64,000 nucleotides of DNA. Origin: Acanthosepion esculentum (taxonomy: Eukaryota > Mollusca > Cephalopoda > Sepiida > Sepiidae). A model generated the notes under the pieces. The model was given only the letters and a program-made list of their open reading frames with translations, ran no database searches and had not been told where the DNA came from. Location of the stretch: NCBI GenBank assembly GCA_964036315.1, contig OZ038485.1:75192784-75256783 (forward strand), given 5' to 3'. A program made the translations under genes and the position numbers. Each line of letters starts with the position of its first letter. The first letter of the stretch is position 1. Shown piece after piece: positions 44,283 through 56,388 of the stretch.

Positions 44283-45576
44283 AAATTCGGCTTATTTTCA
44301 AAATAGACAAGAAAAATTAAATAAAAAGAACGAGGATGAAAAAAAGTTCCCACCATGTAACTGCAGACGTTGCAACGAAAGACACTGGGAGGTAAATTGC
44401 CCATATAGAAATAAGAAATGTTTCGTGTGCCACAAGAATGGACACAAAGGATCGTGTTGTAAAACGAAAAAATTCAATAGCCGAATTAGACAAACAAATT
44501 CGAATATCAAATCAGATAGAGATTTGAGGAAATGTGTGACGACTGAAATATTTAAAAAGAATATGAAATTTCAACTCGATTCGGGTTCAGATTTAACAAT
44601 AATGAACTCTAAAACATGGAAAATTTTAAACAGGCCTACAATAATGAAGTCAACGAAACTCGCTCGAACGGTAACTGGAAAGGAAATTAACTTCGAAGGC
44701 GAGGTTGTACTTCCCATGAAATTGAACGGGATCGTTAAAAAAATAAAAGTTTTCATTATGAAAAATGGAGAAAACTTGATGGGTACAGATTTTATTGAAA
44801 CATTCGAATTGTGGGATAAACCGTTAAACTCATTCTGCAGAAAAGTAGAAAGTAATACGCAAACAAGACAGGACATTAAAGATGAATTAAAGAAAAAGTT
44901 TCCGGAAACCTTCACACCTGGTCTTGGAAGATGTAACAAGTTTGAAGCTAAATTTGAATTAAAGGAAAATGCTATGCCAATTTTTAAAAAGAAACGTAAC
45001 GTGCCTTTCGCAAGTGTAGAGAAAATTAACGAAGAACTTGATAGGTTGGAAAAAATGGGAATTATTTCGAAAGTAGAATCTAATTCATGGGCTGCGCTGA
45101 TTGTGTGCATAAAAAAGAAATCAAACCAAATCAGAGTCGGCGTTGATTTTTCGACAGGGTTGAACTCGGTAATTAAGGACTACCATTACCCGTTACAGAG
45201 TCCGGAGGAGATTTTTAACAAGCTAAATGGTGGAGTTATATTTTCAAAAATCGACTTATCAGATGCCTATCTCCAAATTCCCGTCGAAGAGAAATGTTCG
45301 AAGTTACTAGGGATAAACACGCATAGAGGGTTATTCAAGTACAACAGGCTTCCTTTTGGTATTAAAGTGGCACCAGTCATTTTTCAACAAGCCATGGACG
45401 TCATGTTGAATGATTTAGACTTTGCGTGCGCCTACTTAGACGACATCATAGTAAGGAGCGCAACCGTCAACGAACATCAAGAGCACCTCAATCAAGTATT
45501 TAAAAAGATTCAGGACTTTGGATTTAAAGTCAAAGAGTCAAAGTGCGAATTTGGGTTGGAGGAAATTAAGTATTGA
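44221..45576 (+). pseudogene. Gypsy 1 pol part 1: zinc knuckle, protease, RT to premature stop
   Basis: Overlaps the gag frame by 62 bases in the +1 frame. It contains a cysteine-histidine knuckle (CFVCHKNGHKGSCC), the aspartic protease active site LDSGSDLTIM, RT motif A KIDLSDAYLQIPV, LPFGIKVAP, and catalytic YLDD at 45433-45444. It ends at TGA (45574-45576), where element 2 has a Leu codon, so a point mutation truncates RT before the thumb. Confidence 0.88.
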
Positions 45577-47547
45577 GGTCACATAATCAACAAAAATGGC
45601 AGATTTCCAGATCCGGAAAGGTCCATTGCGATTAGAGACATGCCGACGCCCACTAATCTGGCGACGCTACAGAGTTTTCTGGGGCTCGCAAATTATTATC
45701 AAGCGTTCATTAAAGGAATGTACAATCTAAGAGCTCCGTTGAATGAACTACTAAAAAAAGACAAGGCATGGGAATGGACGGTAGAATGTCAGAAAGCCTT
45801 TGATGAAATAAAGAAAATGCTTACATCCGACCTCTTTTTAACCCATTACAATCCAAAACTTGATATTGTAGTGGCAAGTGACGCCAGTTCATACGGGATA
45901 GGAGCGTGTATTCAACACATAATGCCAGATGGTTCTAGAAAACCAATTGCACATGCTTCGAGAACTTTACTCCCAGGAGAAAGAAGTTACTCACAGATAG
46001 AAAAACAGGCTCTGAGTATCATTTTTGCCATAACAAAATTTCATAGCTACATCTACGGCAGACATTTTATGCTAGAAACGGATCATAAACCTCTGATCAC
46101 TATTTTTGGTTCAAAGAAAGGGTTACCCGTTTATACGGCAAATCGACTGTTGAGATGGGGAACCATTCTTCTTAATTATGATTTTCACATAAAGCAACTA
46201 TCATCCAAAAATATAATTCATGCGGATAGTTTATCAAGACTCGTACCGAGTCAAGAAGAAAGATTCGAAGAATCAATTATTGCAAATATCAGAGCAGATT
46301 ATGAGGTGAAAAGCATGGTAAACAACATTTTAAGAGAGTTACCGGTTACACCAAAGGAAATCAAAAAAGAAGCTGAAAGCGATGATTTCATTTTAGAAAT
46401 AAAAAGCAAAATGGTAGCAAATGACCAAAAAGTGCAGGTGATTTATTCAATATGTGACGTATTTTTATTATATGGTGAGAGAGTAGTAGTACCAAAAATG
46501 TTGCAGAAAAGAATACTACGGGACTTTCATATGGGTCACCCGGGGGTTAATAGAACAAAAAGCTTAATGCGAAGCTTTGTATATTGGAAAGGAATAGATG
46601 TGGATATCGCAAACATGGTTCATCGATGTAAAGGGTGTGCGTTAGCAGCTAAGGCACCACCTATAGTACACAAACCATGGCCCAAGACGGATCATCCGTG
46701 GACAAGATTACACATTGATTTCGCTGGTCCAGTAGAAGATTATTACTACTTAATAGTGGTAGATAGTTTTACAAAATGGCCGGAAGTACTAAGCTGCAAA
46801 AAGCCTACGTCCAATACCACAACAAATTTCTTGCATGAGCTATTTTCACGGTTCGGTGTACCAGAGTGTATTGTGAGTGACAATGGTACACATTTCACTT
46901 CTGAAGGATTTAAGGAATTTTGTGAGTTATATCAAATTAACCACATAACGACGCCGCCGTATCATCCGAGGTCCAATGGACTCGCAGAAAGATTTGTCGA
47001 TACTTTAAAGCGCGCTCTGAAGAAAGCCTCAGGAGTTCCAACGGAAAAGGCGCTTCAGCAATTCCTACAAGCATACAGAATCACGCCAAACCAGAGAACA
47101 CACTCAAACATGGCACCAGCTGAACTAATGTTCGCTAGGAAAGTTAAGTCAGTGTTTGACAAGCTTTTGCCAGGAAAAAATAGAGTAAAGAATACTATGT
47201 ATACAGCTAGAAAAAGATACACCTCCGGAGAGAAGGTGCTTTTCAAGTGCTACAAAAATAACGTTGAGTTCTGGGAGCGAGGCATAGTGGACAAGAGAAT
47301 CGGTGACCTGATTTGCATAATTAAAGGGCCGAAGAATACTCATAAAAGGCACCAGAACCACCTTAAAAAATGTTACGTTCTAGAGCATGAAGAGAGTATA
47401 CCGGATGAGGAGGAAGATCCCATTGATGTAATGTATGATATTTTTCAAGTAAAACCTCCGCAGAATACTCCTGAACCGAGAAAATCCGGTAGGACACGAA
47501 AGTTCATGGACCCATTAGACGTGAATCCAAAATGGAAAAGATATTAA
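45577..47547 (+). pseudogene. Gypsy 1 pol part 2: RNase H and integrase
   Basis: The same frame as part 1 continues past the stop; its first Met is at 45640. It has LQSFLGLANYYQAF (RT thumb), RNase H with VASDASSYGIG and LETDHKPL, an HHCC zinc-binding integrase N-terminus (MGHPGVNRTKSLM ... CKGCALAA), and DDE residues in HIDFAGP, VSDNGTHF and RSNGLAERF. The tail is SGRTRKFMDPLDVNPKWKRY. It is fully open for 635 codons. Confidence 0.9.
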
Positions 47548-47659
47548 AATTAAGCGGATGGACATATGCATATGAAGTATGCAAATGGGATCTACAAAGA
47601 AATAGCCATAATCATCATCCCATATAGGAAGCCAGTTTGAAATCCAAAAGGGATTCCAA

Positions 47660-47674
47660 GGCTTGGGATGGGGG
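47660..47674 (+). other. Polypurine tract of Gypsy 1
   Basis: GGCTTGGGATGGGGG directly before the 3' LTR; the usual primer for plus-strand DNA synthesis. Confidence 0.6.
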
Positions 47675-47943
47675 TGTTGTGGTAGGATCCAAGTAATTTG
47701 CATAGTGGGGTACCGACCATATAAATATGGTTGGTACCGGGAAGAGAAGGGAACGAATCAAGAGATTCAACCAGAGACTCTGCCCGACAGCGACTCAGTC
47801 AACACATTCTCCAAGAAAGGTCTTCACAGGAATATACAAAAGACTATATGTAAATATTGTGTACACTTTCTTGTCTCAATACATTTTGTTCTAAGTACAT
47901 TTTGTGTTGCATTATTATTCCATACATTAGTCAAGTTTCAACA
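47675..47943 (+). mobile_element. Gypsy 1 3' LTR (269 bp)
   Basis: Starts TGTTGTGGTAGG and ends GTTTCAACA, TG...CA. It contains a TATA-like ATATAAATATGG (47719-47730). After 47943 the 51-bp satellite resumes (TACATCTGATTTTCATC). Confidence 0.7.
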
Positions 47944-48990
47944 AAGTGTACATCTGATTTTCATCATTTTATATAAAACTAAATAAATCTATGTAAATGT
48001 ACAGCTGATTTTCATCTTCTTATATAAAACTAAATAAATCTATGTAAATTTACATCTCATTTTCATCTTTTTATATAAAACTAAATAAATCTAAGTAAAT
48101 GTACATCTGATTTTAATCTTTTTATATAAAACTAAATAAATCAATGTAAATGTACATGTGATTTTAATCTTTTTATATAAAACTAAATAAATCTATGTAA
48201 ATGTACATCTGATTTTCATCTTTTTATATAAAACTAAATCAATCTATGTAAATGTTTATCTGATTTTCATATTTTTATATAAAACTAAATCAACCTATGT
48301 AAATGTACAGCTGATTTTCATCTTTTTATAGAAAACTAAATAAATCTATGTAAATGTTCATCTGATATTAATCATTTGATATAAAACTAAATAAATCTAT
48401 GTAAATGTACAGCTGATTTTAATCTTCTTATAAAAAAATAAAAAAATCTAAGTAAATGTACATCTGATTTTAATCTTTTTATCTAAAACTAAATAAATCA
48501 ATGTAAATGTACATCTGATTTTCATCTTTTTATATAAAACTAAATAAATCTATGTAAATGTACAGCTGATTTTCATCTTTTAATATAAAACTAAATAAAT
48601 CTATGTAAATGTACATCTGATTTTCATCATTTTATATAAAACTAAATCAATCTATGTAAATGTTTATCTGATTTTCATATTTTTATATAAAACTAAATCA
48701 ATCTATGTAAATGTACAGCTGATTTTCATCATTTTACAGAAAACTAAATAAATCTATGTAAATGTACAGCTGATTTTAATCTTTTTATATAAAACTAAAT
48801 ATATCTATGTAAATGTACATCTGGTTTTCATCTTTTTATATAAAACTAAATAAATCTATGTAAATGTACATCTGATTTTAATCTTTTTATATAAAACTAA
48901 ATAAATCTAAGAAAATGTACATCTGATTTTCATCTTTTTATATAAAACTAAATAAATCTATATAAATGTACATCTGATTTTCATCTTTTT
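47944..48990. repeat. 51-bp satellite, right of Gypsy 1
   Basis: About 20 monomers of the GTAAATGTACATCTG / TTTTTATATAAAA type, with frequent CAGCTG variants. They differ from the type left of the element (TCATTTTATATAAAA predominates there), so the two flanks had diverged before or after the insertion. Confidence 0.93.
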
Positions 48991-49835
48991 ATGTCTGAAG
49001 ACCAACTTCTCGATAGCTCCTCCCTGCGGCTGCTCGGTCTCACGCTGTCTGATGATCTGAGATGGAACAAATACATCGAGTCAGTTGCATCAGCCACCGC
49101 AAGGAATGTTGGTTCTCTGTGCCGAGCCGTTAAAATGTTCTTCCCGGAATCGATCCTTCAAGTCTATAAATCGCCCATTCGACCTTGCATGGAGTATTGC
49201 TGCCATATATGGTTTGGGGCCCCTGCTGTTTGCCTCAGGGTTCTTGATAAGATCCAGAGACGGATAGTCAACGTGATTGGCCCTGATCTGTCATCTCGTC
49301 TGCAGTCGCTCTCTCACAGACGCGATGTTGCCTCGCTCTGCCCTTTTTACAACTACTTCCACAGTAATTGCTCTGAGGAGTTGCGTTCGCTTGTCCCCAA
49401 GCCTCGTGAATTTGAACGCCCCACCAGGCTGGCATCCCGCTCCCACCCCTACACCGTGGAAACTGTTAGATGTAGACGTCTCTTCTACTCCAGTAGCTTC
49501 ATGTCTCGCACATCTCGCCTATGGAACTCCCTTCCCTATTACTGTTTCCCTGAAAAATACAATCTCCAACGGTTTAAGTGTAGCGTCAATCGACATCACC
49601 AGTTGCCTTGATCTATCCACTTCCCTTCTCCACATCCTTTCATTTTTCATTCCTATCTGCTCTCGCTCCGGATCTTCTGTGGCCCCCTTGACTTGATCGA
49701 CCCACTGTCTTTCTCTTTCACCACATCCCCTCCTTTGCCACTCCTATGTGCTCTTCCTCCAACCCTTCTTTAACCCATTACGTGATAGTGGCCTCCGGCC
49801 TTGCTTGGGGTGATACGATTAAAAAAAAAAAAAAC
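48991..49835 (+). mobile_element. 5'-truncated LINE with poly-A, inserted in satellite
   Basis: A 206-codon open frame is the C-terminal end of a non-LTR RT: LGLTLSDDLRWNKYI, MEYCCHIWFGAP, LRVLDKIQRRIVNVIGPDL, LSHRRDVASLC and SRLWNSLPYYCFP. About 220 bases of 3' UTR follow, then a 13-A tail at about 49820-49833. The catalytic RT core is missing upstream (5' truncation), so it is dead on arrival. Jockey/CR1-like is my best guess at the clade. This is the best preserved of three copies in the window. Confidence 0.8.
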
Positions 49836-50240
49836 TAAATAGATCTATGTATATGTACATCTGATTTTCATCTTTTTATATAAAACTAAATAAATCTATG
49901 TAAATGTACAGTTGATTTTCATCTTTTTATATAAAACTAAATAAATCTATGTAAATGTACAGTTGATTTTTATCTTTTTATATCAAACTAAATAAATCTA
50001 TGTAAATGTACAGCTGATTTTTATCTTTTTATGTAAAACTAAATAAATCTATGTAAATGTACAGCTGATTTTCATCTTTTTATATAAAACTAAATAAATC
50101 TATGTAAATGTACAGTTGATTTTCATCTTTTTATATAAAACTAAATAACTCTATGTAAATGTACAGCTGATTTTACTCTTTTTATACAAAACTAAATAAA
50201 TCTATATAAATGTACATCTGATTTTTATATAAAAGTAAAT
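49836..50240. repeat. 51-bp satellite, right of the LINE
   Basis: About 8 monomers of the ACAGTTGATTTTCATC / ACAGCTG type. The last is shortened before the unclassified block. Confidence 0.93.
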
Positions 50241-51339
50241 AAATGGGATTTGTGTTTGACGCAAGACTTGGCAGCAGTGAAGTTTTCTATGCATGAAACA
50301 TCTAGGTACTCGCTATATTCTATGTTGTTCTGACGTGATACTTTCTTGCCGGTAGATAACCTTTTAAAGTCTCGTAGGAAATACATGGGAGAAGATGACA
50401 ATGAACTAATATAACAGCAACATAAGATATTCACACAGACGAGAAGGAGGATTAGACCGGCACAAAAGAAGAGAAACCAGAGAGTGAATAAAGGAAGTAA
50501 CAATGTAGATTTATTGATTGAAGTGATGAAGTCCAGGATTCTAATTCGAAATGTCCAGAAGGAGGAGAAGAGCTAAACGGGGAGGATGAAATACCTCTCT
50601 CACAACTTCAAAAACAGTTAAGGGAAAAAAGGGCCAGAGGATGATACAGAAATACCTGTCAAGCAATGATTGAGTAGGTCGAATGACCTAAAACGCAATA
50701 AAAGGAAATGCAAGTAAGAAGGATGGATTCGGTGTCAGCATTTCATCGTGAGAAAGTGCACACCCTGGGAAATGAGGGTGTCAGGTTCATTAGAATAATC
50801 TATCCAGTAAAATAATAGTATAAATTGAGTGAAGAGGACAGAGATGTGGATTGTACGTCATAGAGGGCACAAAGGATTACTTAATGTGATGCTGTCATTT
50901 GGCCTGCACAAGGGCCCGTGCATATCCAGTGGTAGTATCAATGAGACTCGACCTCTGGGCAAAAGCGCAGCACACCCGTCCGAAACTAATCGAAAACTGA
51001 CCTGCAGAAACTTTTGTTTTTATTTTGTCTTCAAGAATATTTCTTTTTTTTCCTTCATAATACAGCTTTGCTGAGGCTCGAACCAGCAATATGATTGCTG
51101 ACGATACTCGATCTCTCCTGCTCTGTGATTAAGAAACACAATGTGGGCGGAGCAAAGTGTGAATTGGGTTGATCACTGGCCAGCGGCAGTATTAAACAGC
51201 GTGGGACTGACGCTGCAATCACCTCTTCATCCTAAGACCCTGCAAACCAAGTCGTCTTCTGGTATAGGCGACCTGTGGAAATGGCCATATCATCTTATAA
51301 CTGCTGACCATGTTCAACCAGGATCAACCAAGCCGGGTG
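50241..51339. other. Unclassified interspersed block between satellite families
   Basis: Higher-GC, non-satellite DNA. On the minus strand 50490-50545 reads like an LTR polyadenylation region (CAATCAATAAATCTACATTG). A tRNA-gene B-box-like GGTTCGAGCC is on the minus strand at about 51069-51078. GTGGTAGTATC at 50941-50951 resembles the tail of the U2-like units. The minus-strand frame at 50225-50503 has no recognised domain. Possibly several nested, decayed elements. Confidence 0.35.
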
Positions 51340-54160
51340 TGTTCAGATTTATTCATTTCAGTTAGAAATATGAAAATAAGTTGCATTTTATTCAGGTTTG
51401 ATCTTCTTCCGTGAGAAATATACAAATAAGCAACATTTTCTTAAGATTTATATATTTTTAGTTAGAAATATTAAAATAAGCAAAATTTTGTTCAGGTTTA
51501 TGCTTTTTCAGTTAGAAATATGGCAGCTATATTTTTCTCAGATTTATTATTTTTTCTGTTAGAAATAAGAAAATAAGCTGTATTTTGATCAGATTTTTTG
51601 GGTAGAAATATAAAAATGAAAAATATTTTTGTCAGTTAGAAATATGAAAATAAGATACTTTTTGTTCAGGTTTGTAGATTTCAGTTACAAATATGAAAAC
51701 AAGGTATATTTTGTTCAGGTTTATGCGTTTCCAGTTAGAAGTATGAAATTACACTAAATTTTGTACAGATTTATAGATTTACAGGTGAAAATAATAAAAT
51801 GATCTATATTTTCTTCAGATTTATTCTTTTTTTAGTTAGAAATATGAAAATATGCTACATTTTATCAGGATTATAGCTACATTTTGTTCACTTAGTTATC
51901 TGAAAATAAAATATATTTATGATTTTTATTTGTTCAGATTTATTCATTTCAGTTAGAAATATGAAGATATGCTTACTTTTCTCAGGTTTGTGCTTTTTCT
52001 GTGAGAAATAAAAAATAAGCTACATTTTGTTCAGATTTATTCTTTTTCAGTTAGAAATATGCGAATAAGATATACTTTTTCAGATTTATGCTCTTTTCAG
52101 TTACAGATATGAAAATAATCTTCATTTTTCTGCTATATACTCTTTCTTATATTTTATATCAAAATAACCTAAATTTTGTTCAGATTCATTTTTATCAGAA
52201 GTATGAGAATAAGTTATATTTTGTTCAGACTTATCCATGTTCAGATTTAGATTTATTGTTTTTTAGTGAAACATATGAATATGTGTTATATTTTATCCAG
52301 ATTTACCTTTTTGGCAAAAATATGAACGTAATCTACATTTTGTTCAGATTTATGCACTTTTCAGTTAGAAATATGAAATCAAGCTTCATTTTTTTCTCTA
52401 CATCCTTTTTTATTTAGATATATGAAAATAAGCTACATTTTCTTCAAGATCATCTGAAAATATTCTATATTTTCTGCAGATTTATTAATTTCAGTTAGAA
52501 AAATGAAAATAAGCGACATTTTCTTCAGGTTTGTGGTTTTTCAGTTAGAAAAATGAAAATAAGCTACATTTTTCATGTTTATATATTTCAGTTAAAATTA
52601 TAAAATGATATGCATTTTCCAAACGTTTATTCTTTTTTTCAGTTAGAAATATGATAAGATATATTAATTTTTTTCAGATAGAAATATGAAAATAAGCAAT
52701 ATTTTGTCCAGATTTACTCCTTTTTCAGGTAGAAATATGAAGATAATCATATTTTTGTTCAGATGTGGAAATAAGCACATTTTCTCGCTTCATCCTTTTT
52801 CAGTTAGATATATCAAAATAAGCTACATATTGTCAGATTTATATATTTCATTTAGTAATAATAAAATAAGTTACATTTTGTTCCGGTTCATGCTTTTTCA
52901 GTTAAAAATATGAAAATACACTATTTTTTTCAGATTTATGCTTTTTACAGGTAGAAATATGAATATAACCTACATTTTTTCAGCTGTATTCGTTTTTCAG
53001 GTAGAAATATGAAAATAAGCTACATTTTGCTCCGTTTTATATTTTAAAGTTAGAAATTTGAAATAAGCTACATTTTGTTCATGTTTATACTTTTTCAGTT
53101 AAAAATAGTGAAATGATCTTCATCCTCTGATAAATCATTATTTTTCACCTCGAAGTATGAATATAAGCTTTATTGTGATAATGTTGCAAATAAGGTGTAT
53201 TTTGTTCAGATTTATCCTTTTTCTGCTAGAAATATAAAAATAATATATATTTTTTCTGGTTTATATTTTGTCAGTTAGAAATAAGAAAATAAACTATATT
53301 TTATTAAGGCTGGTATGTTTCCAATTAAAAATAATAAATAAGGTATATTTTGTTCATGTTTCTGCTACTTCAGATAAAAATAATAAAATTTTCTTTTTTA
53401 GTTAGAAATATGAAAATAACTTATATTTTGTTTAGTTTTTTTCCCAGTTAGAAATATGGAAATGTTTTGTTCAGGTTTATGCTTTTAAAGTTAGAAATTT
53501 GAAAATGAGCTACATTTTGTTCAGATTTATACTTTTTAACTTAGAAATATGAAAATAAGATACATTTCGTACAGGTTTATGCTTTTCCACTTAAAAAAAT
53601 AATAAAATGGTCTCCATTTTCTGTAGATTCATTATTTTTGTAGTTTGAAATATGAAAATAAGATTAATTATGATAAGGTTTAAGCATTTTCAGTTAGAAA
53701 TATGCAAATTAGCAATATTTTGTTCAGAGTTAATATTTTTCTATGCAAAATATGATTATAAGTTGTATTTTGATCTGATTTATGCTTTTCAGCTAGAAAT
53801 ATAAAAATAATATACATTTTTTCTGGTTTATGTTCAGTTAGTGAAATAAAAATAAGCTACATTTTGTTCTGGTTCATGCATTTTTAAGTTTGAAATATGA
53901 AAAACGCTACATTTTGTTCAGGTTTATACTTTTTCAGTCAGAATTATGAAAGTATGGTACATTTTTTTCAGGTGTATGCGTTTCCTGTTAGAAATAAAAG
54001 TAAACTTATTTTGTTCAGATTTATGTTTTTATAGATAAAAATAATAAAATGATCTACGTTTTCTTCAGATTTTTTCTTTTTCCAGTTAAAAATATGAAAA
54101 AAGCTATATTTTGTTCAGGTCTATGCTTTTTCAGTTACAATATGAAAATAATTTACATCA
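51340..54160. repeat. Second satellite family, ~50-bp monomer, strongly diverged
   Basis: Roughly 50-base units built on GTTAGAAATATGAAAATAAG, then CTACATTTTGTTCAGATTTA, then TGCTTTTTCA. Copies vary by indels and substitutions, so this block is old compared with the 51-bp array. Frames within it are meaningless. Confidence 0.88.
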
Positions 54161-54436
54161 TTGCTGGATCACTCTGCAAGGCATTGTTGAGCATAAACAA
54201 CCACTTTCTCAGAATGCGAGGATTCAGGAGGGATAAGGCATGATGTTCTGCAGGTACACCCGTTCTCTCTGCAAATTCCCAATAAGATAGTGGACAGCTG
54301 TTAACAGCCCTTTGAATATTGGATATAATGGTTAGCAGGGTGAAATAATATATTCCACTTCACCCAGCCACATTGTAGAGGCAGGTTTTGATAGTTTAGA
54401 TATTTCTGTCACAGAAACCTTCAACCCAAAAAAATA
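54161..54436. other. Non-satellite insert, unclassified
   Basis: Unique-looking sequence (CACTCTGCAAGGCATTGTTG onward). No gene or family recognised. Confidence 0.4.
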
Positions 54437-54500
54437 ATAAACCTATACAAAATATAGCTTATTTTCATATTTCTGACAAAAAAGAATATATATGAACAAA
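54437..54500 (-). repeat. Single satellite-2 monomer in inverted orientation
   Basis: The reverse complement reads TCAGAAATATGAAAATAAGC followed by TATATTTTGT, matching the family-2 monomer. It is the only inverted monomer I noticed, flanked by non-satellite DNA. Confidence 0.7.
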
Positions 54501-54501
54501 A

Positions 54502-54640
54502 TGCACAATGATTTACTGTGACAGGTGTGGTGACTGGTGTCACTTTGGGTGTGTGGGAATCGTATCTCCCCCTCCTGCAATGGTATTGTCCGGATTGTGC
54601 TCCTAGGAAACAGCAATATGGTAGGCCTATTCTATATCCT
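54502..54640 (+). pseudogene. PHD-finger relic (frameshifted)
   Basis: The plus strand reads MIYCDRCGDWCHFGCVGI, then, after a one-base shift at about 54577, QWYCPDCAPRKQQY. This is the C-terminal two thirds of a Cys4-His-Cys3 PHD zinc finger; the first Cys pair is lost at the junction with the inverted monomer. TAF3-like and BPTF-like PHD fingers share the CVGI...WYCPDC pattern, as do PHD domains carried by some CR1-type LINEs. The source, host gene or transposon, is unclear. Confidence 0.6.
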
Positions 54641-54804
54641 GAATAATTTGATGCACCATTATAACAAAAATAAAAATTCCATGATATCAGACAATTATAT
54701 ATCACGGAAAAGTCGCAATATATTTCACAGTTCAAGGTAAGTGCTGATACGGTTTTTCCTCAACCTGAAAAGTCTCTGTTCGTTTTGGGGATCGGGAGCA
54801 TTTT

Positions 54805-55912
54805 CTCAAAAAATAAGTTACTTTTTCTACATATTTATGCATTTTCTTCATAAATATTAAAATATGATTTTTTTTCTACACATTTATGCTTTTTTCTCAA
54901 TAAATATTAAAATGCGCTAATTTTTCTTCACACATGCTTTTTTGTATAGAAACCTTAACATTTTTCTACACATTTATGTATATATTAAAAATATCTACCT
55001 TTTCTACACAATATGCTTTTTTCTTCATCATTAATAATATAACCTATTTTTCTACACATTTATGATTTTTACAACATAAATATTAAATTCAGATGTTTTT
55101 CTACACATTTATGCATTTTTCATAAACATTAAATAAGCTACTTTTATATATACATGAATATTACAAAAGCTACGTTTTTTACACCTATGCGTTTTCTTCA
55201 TAAATATTATGTTAAATTATTTTTCCAAACGTTTTTCTATATGCGTTTTTCTGCATGTTGTCTTTATAAAAATTAAAATAGGCTTAGTTTTCTACACATG
55301 CTTCTTTATTTGTAAATATTAAAGTAAGCTACATTTTCTACACTTTTATATTTTTCTTTATAAGTTTTAAAATAAGTTTCTTTTTCTACACATTTTCGTT
55401 TCTTCTTCATAAATAATAAAATAAGCTACTTTATCTACTCATTTATGCTTTTTTCTATATAAATATTAAAACGTTTCTTTCTCTGTACATTTATGCATTT
55501 TTCTTTATAGATATGAAAAGGTACTTTTTCTGTACATTTATGCTTTTTTGTTAATAAACATGAAAATAAGCAACGTTTTCTACAAATTTCTGCATTTTCT
55601 TCCGAAAAATTAAAATAACCTACTTTTTTTCTACAGATTTATACGTTTTTATTCATAAATATTAAAACAAGTTTCTTTTGAACAGATTTATGCTTCTTTA
55701 TTCATGAGTTTTGAAATAAGTTACTTTTTCTACACATTATTGTCGTCTTTTTCATAAATATTAAAATAAGTAACCTTTTCTGCACATTTACGCTTTTTTC
55801 TTAATAAATATTAAAATAAGTAACTTATTTTATATACATTTAAGTATTTTCTAAATAAACATTTAATTCTGTTACTTTCCTACACATTTATGCTTTTTTC
55901 AATATAAATATT
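54805..55912. repeat. Third satellite family, ~50-bp monomer, left part
   Basis: Units follow CATAAATATTAAAATAAGCT, then ACTTTTTCTACACATTTATG, then CTTTTTTCTT. It aligns with family 2 by eye (AAATATNAAAATAAGCTAC, then TTTATGC), suggesting common origin. It ends at the Gypsy 2 target site ATATT (55908-55912). Confidence 0.9.
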
Positions 55913-56388
55913 TGTTGTGAGACCGATACTTTCCTACATCATGGACTCTCCCAGTACTATATTATTATGTGAATGATAGTATCAGGGAGTAGCACCAGTA
56001 ATGGTGCTCTGCTGTCGAACTCTCTGTTTGGCAGAGAGGAACTCGGACGAGGCTTTGCCGCAGGGCGGGGTTTCGTCCGGGGAGGTTGACAGTCCCTAAA
56101 CTCGTGTATACGGGTTGTAAATGGGAATATTTTTGGCCGAGCTTACGGGCTCGGTAAGCCCACGTTAAACCGGCCTTGTGCCACATTCAACCCGTGTGGG
56201 GGGGTTGTTAAATATCGTAGCACCAGTAATGCGCAGCCGCGTACGATACCAATATCGGACACCACTGGATAGAAAGCTCTGCTTACTCTTACACTATTCT
56301 TTGTAAATGTTCTGTTTAATATATCTTTCTTACCTCTAACCCGTGTTCCGTGTTTTCCTTCCGTGGCCCCTACTTCGGGTCCACATCA
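55913..56388 (+). mobile_element. Gypsy 2 5' LTR, interrupted by a SINE
   Basis: Starts TGTTGTGAGACCG, ends GGTCCACATCA. Removing 56004-56231 leaves about 248 bp that aligns with the 3' LTR. The sequence just after it, GTGGCGACAGAGG, is the likely start of the leader/primer site. Confidence 0.9.
56004..56216 (+). mobile_element. SINE-like insertion (213 bp) with perfect 15-bp target duplication
   Basis: Flanked by GTAGCACCAGTAATG at 55989-56003 and 56217-56231; the empty site is preserved in the 3' LTR, so insertion ends are exact. It is GC-rich and structured: CTCTCTGTTTGGCAGAGAG at the start is a hairpin, and CCGAGCTTACGGGCTCGG another. Its 3' third (CCCACGTTAAACCGGCC, TTGTGCCACATTCAACCCG, TGTGGG) matches the spacer of the U2-headed array at 4.9-6.0 kb. 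The tail is TTAAATATC, not poly-A. No tRNA A or B box was recognised. Confidence 0.8.

Larger units (their letters stand above)
42739..47943 (+). mobile_element. Ty3/Gypsy retrotransposon 1 (K02A2.6-like), inserted in the 51-bp satellite
   Basis: It interrupts the satellite, which stops at about 42738 and resumes at 47944. Gag, zinc knuckle, protease, RT, RNase H and integrase follow in order. The 3' LTR is present (47675-47943), but no matching 5' LTR is found between 42739 and 43400; that region is unique sequence with a poly-A/AAAAT tract. Only two stops or shifts in gag and one nonsense codon in RT break the frames, so it is fairly young. Family placement rests on the YHPRSNG-AERFVDTLKRAL and PLDVNPK signatures shared with element 2. 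Confidence 0.85.

Noticed and set aside
49085..49696. Alternative frames across the LINE
   Set aside because: The 48991-49611 frame carries all recognised RT-tail motifs; the others are shadows.
50225..50503. Minus-strand 92-codon membrane-like protein
   Set aside because: Hydrophobic Cys/Leu-rich start, no family, and it straddles a satellite boundary; more likely part of an LTR or leader.
51064..51130. tRNA gene or tRNA-derived SINE head
   Set aside because: A B-box-like GGTTCGAGCC is present on the minus strand, but I find no convincing A box at the right distance nor a cloverleaf.
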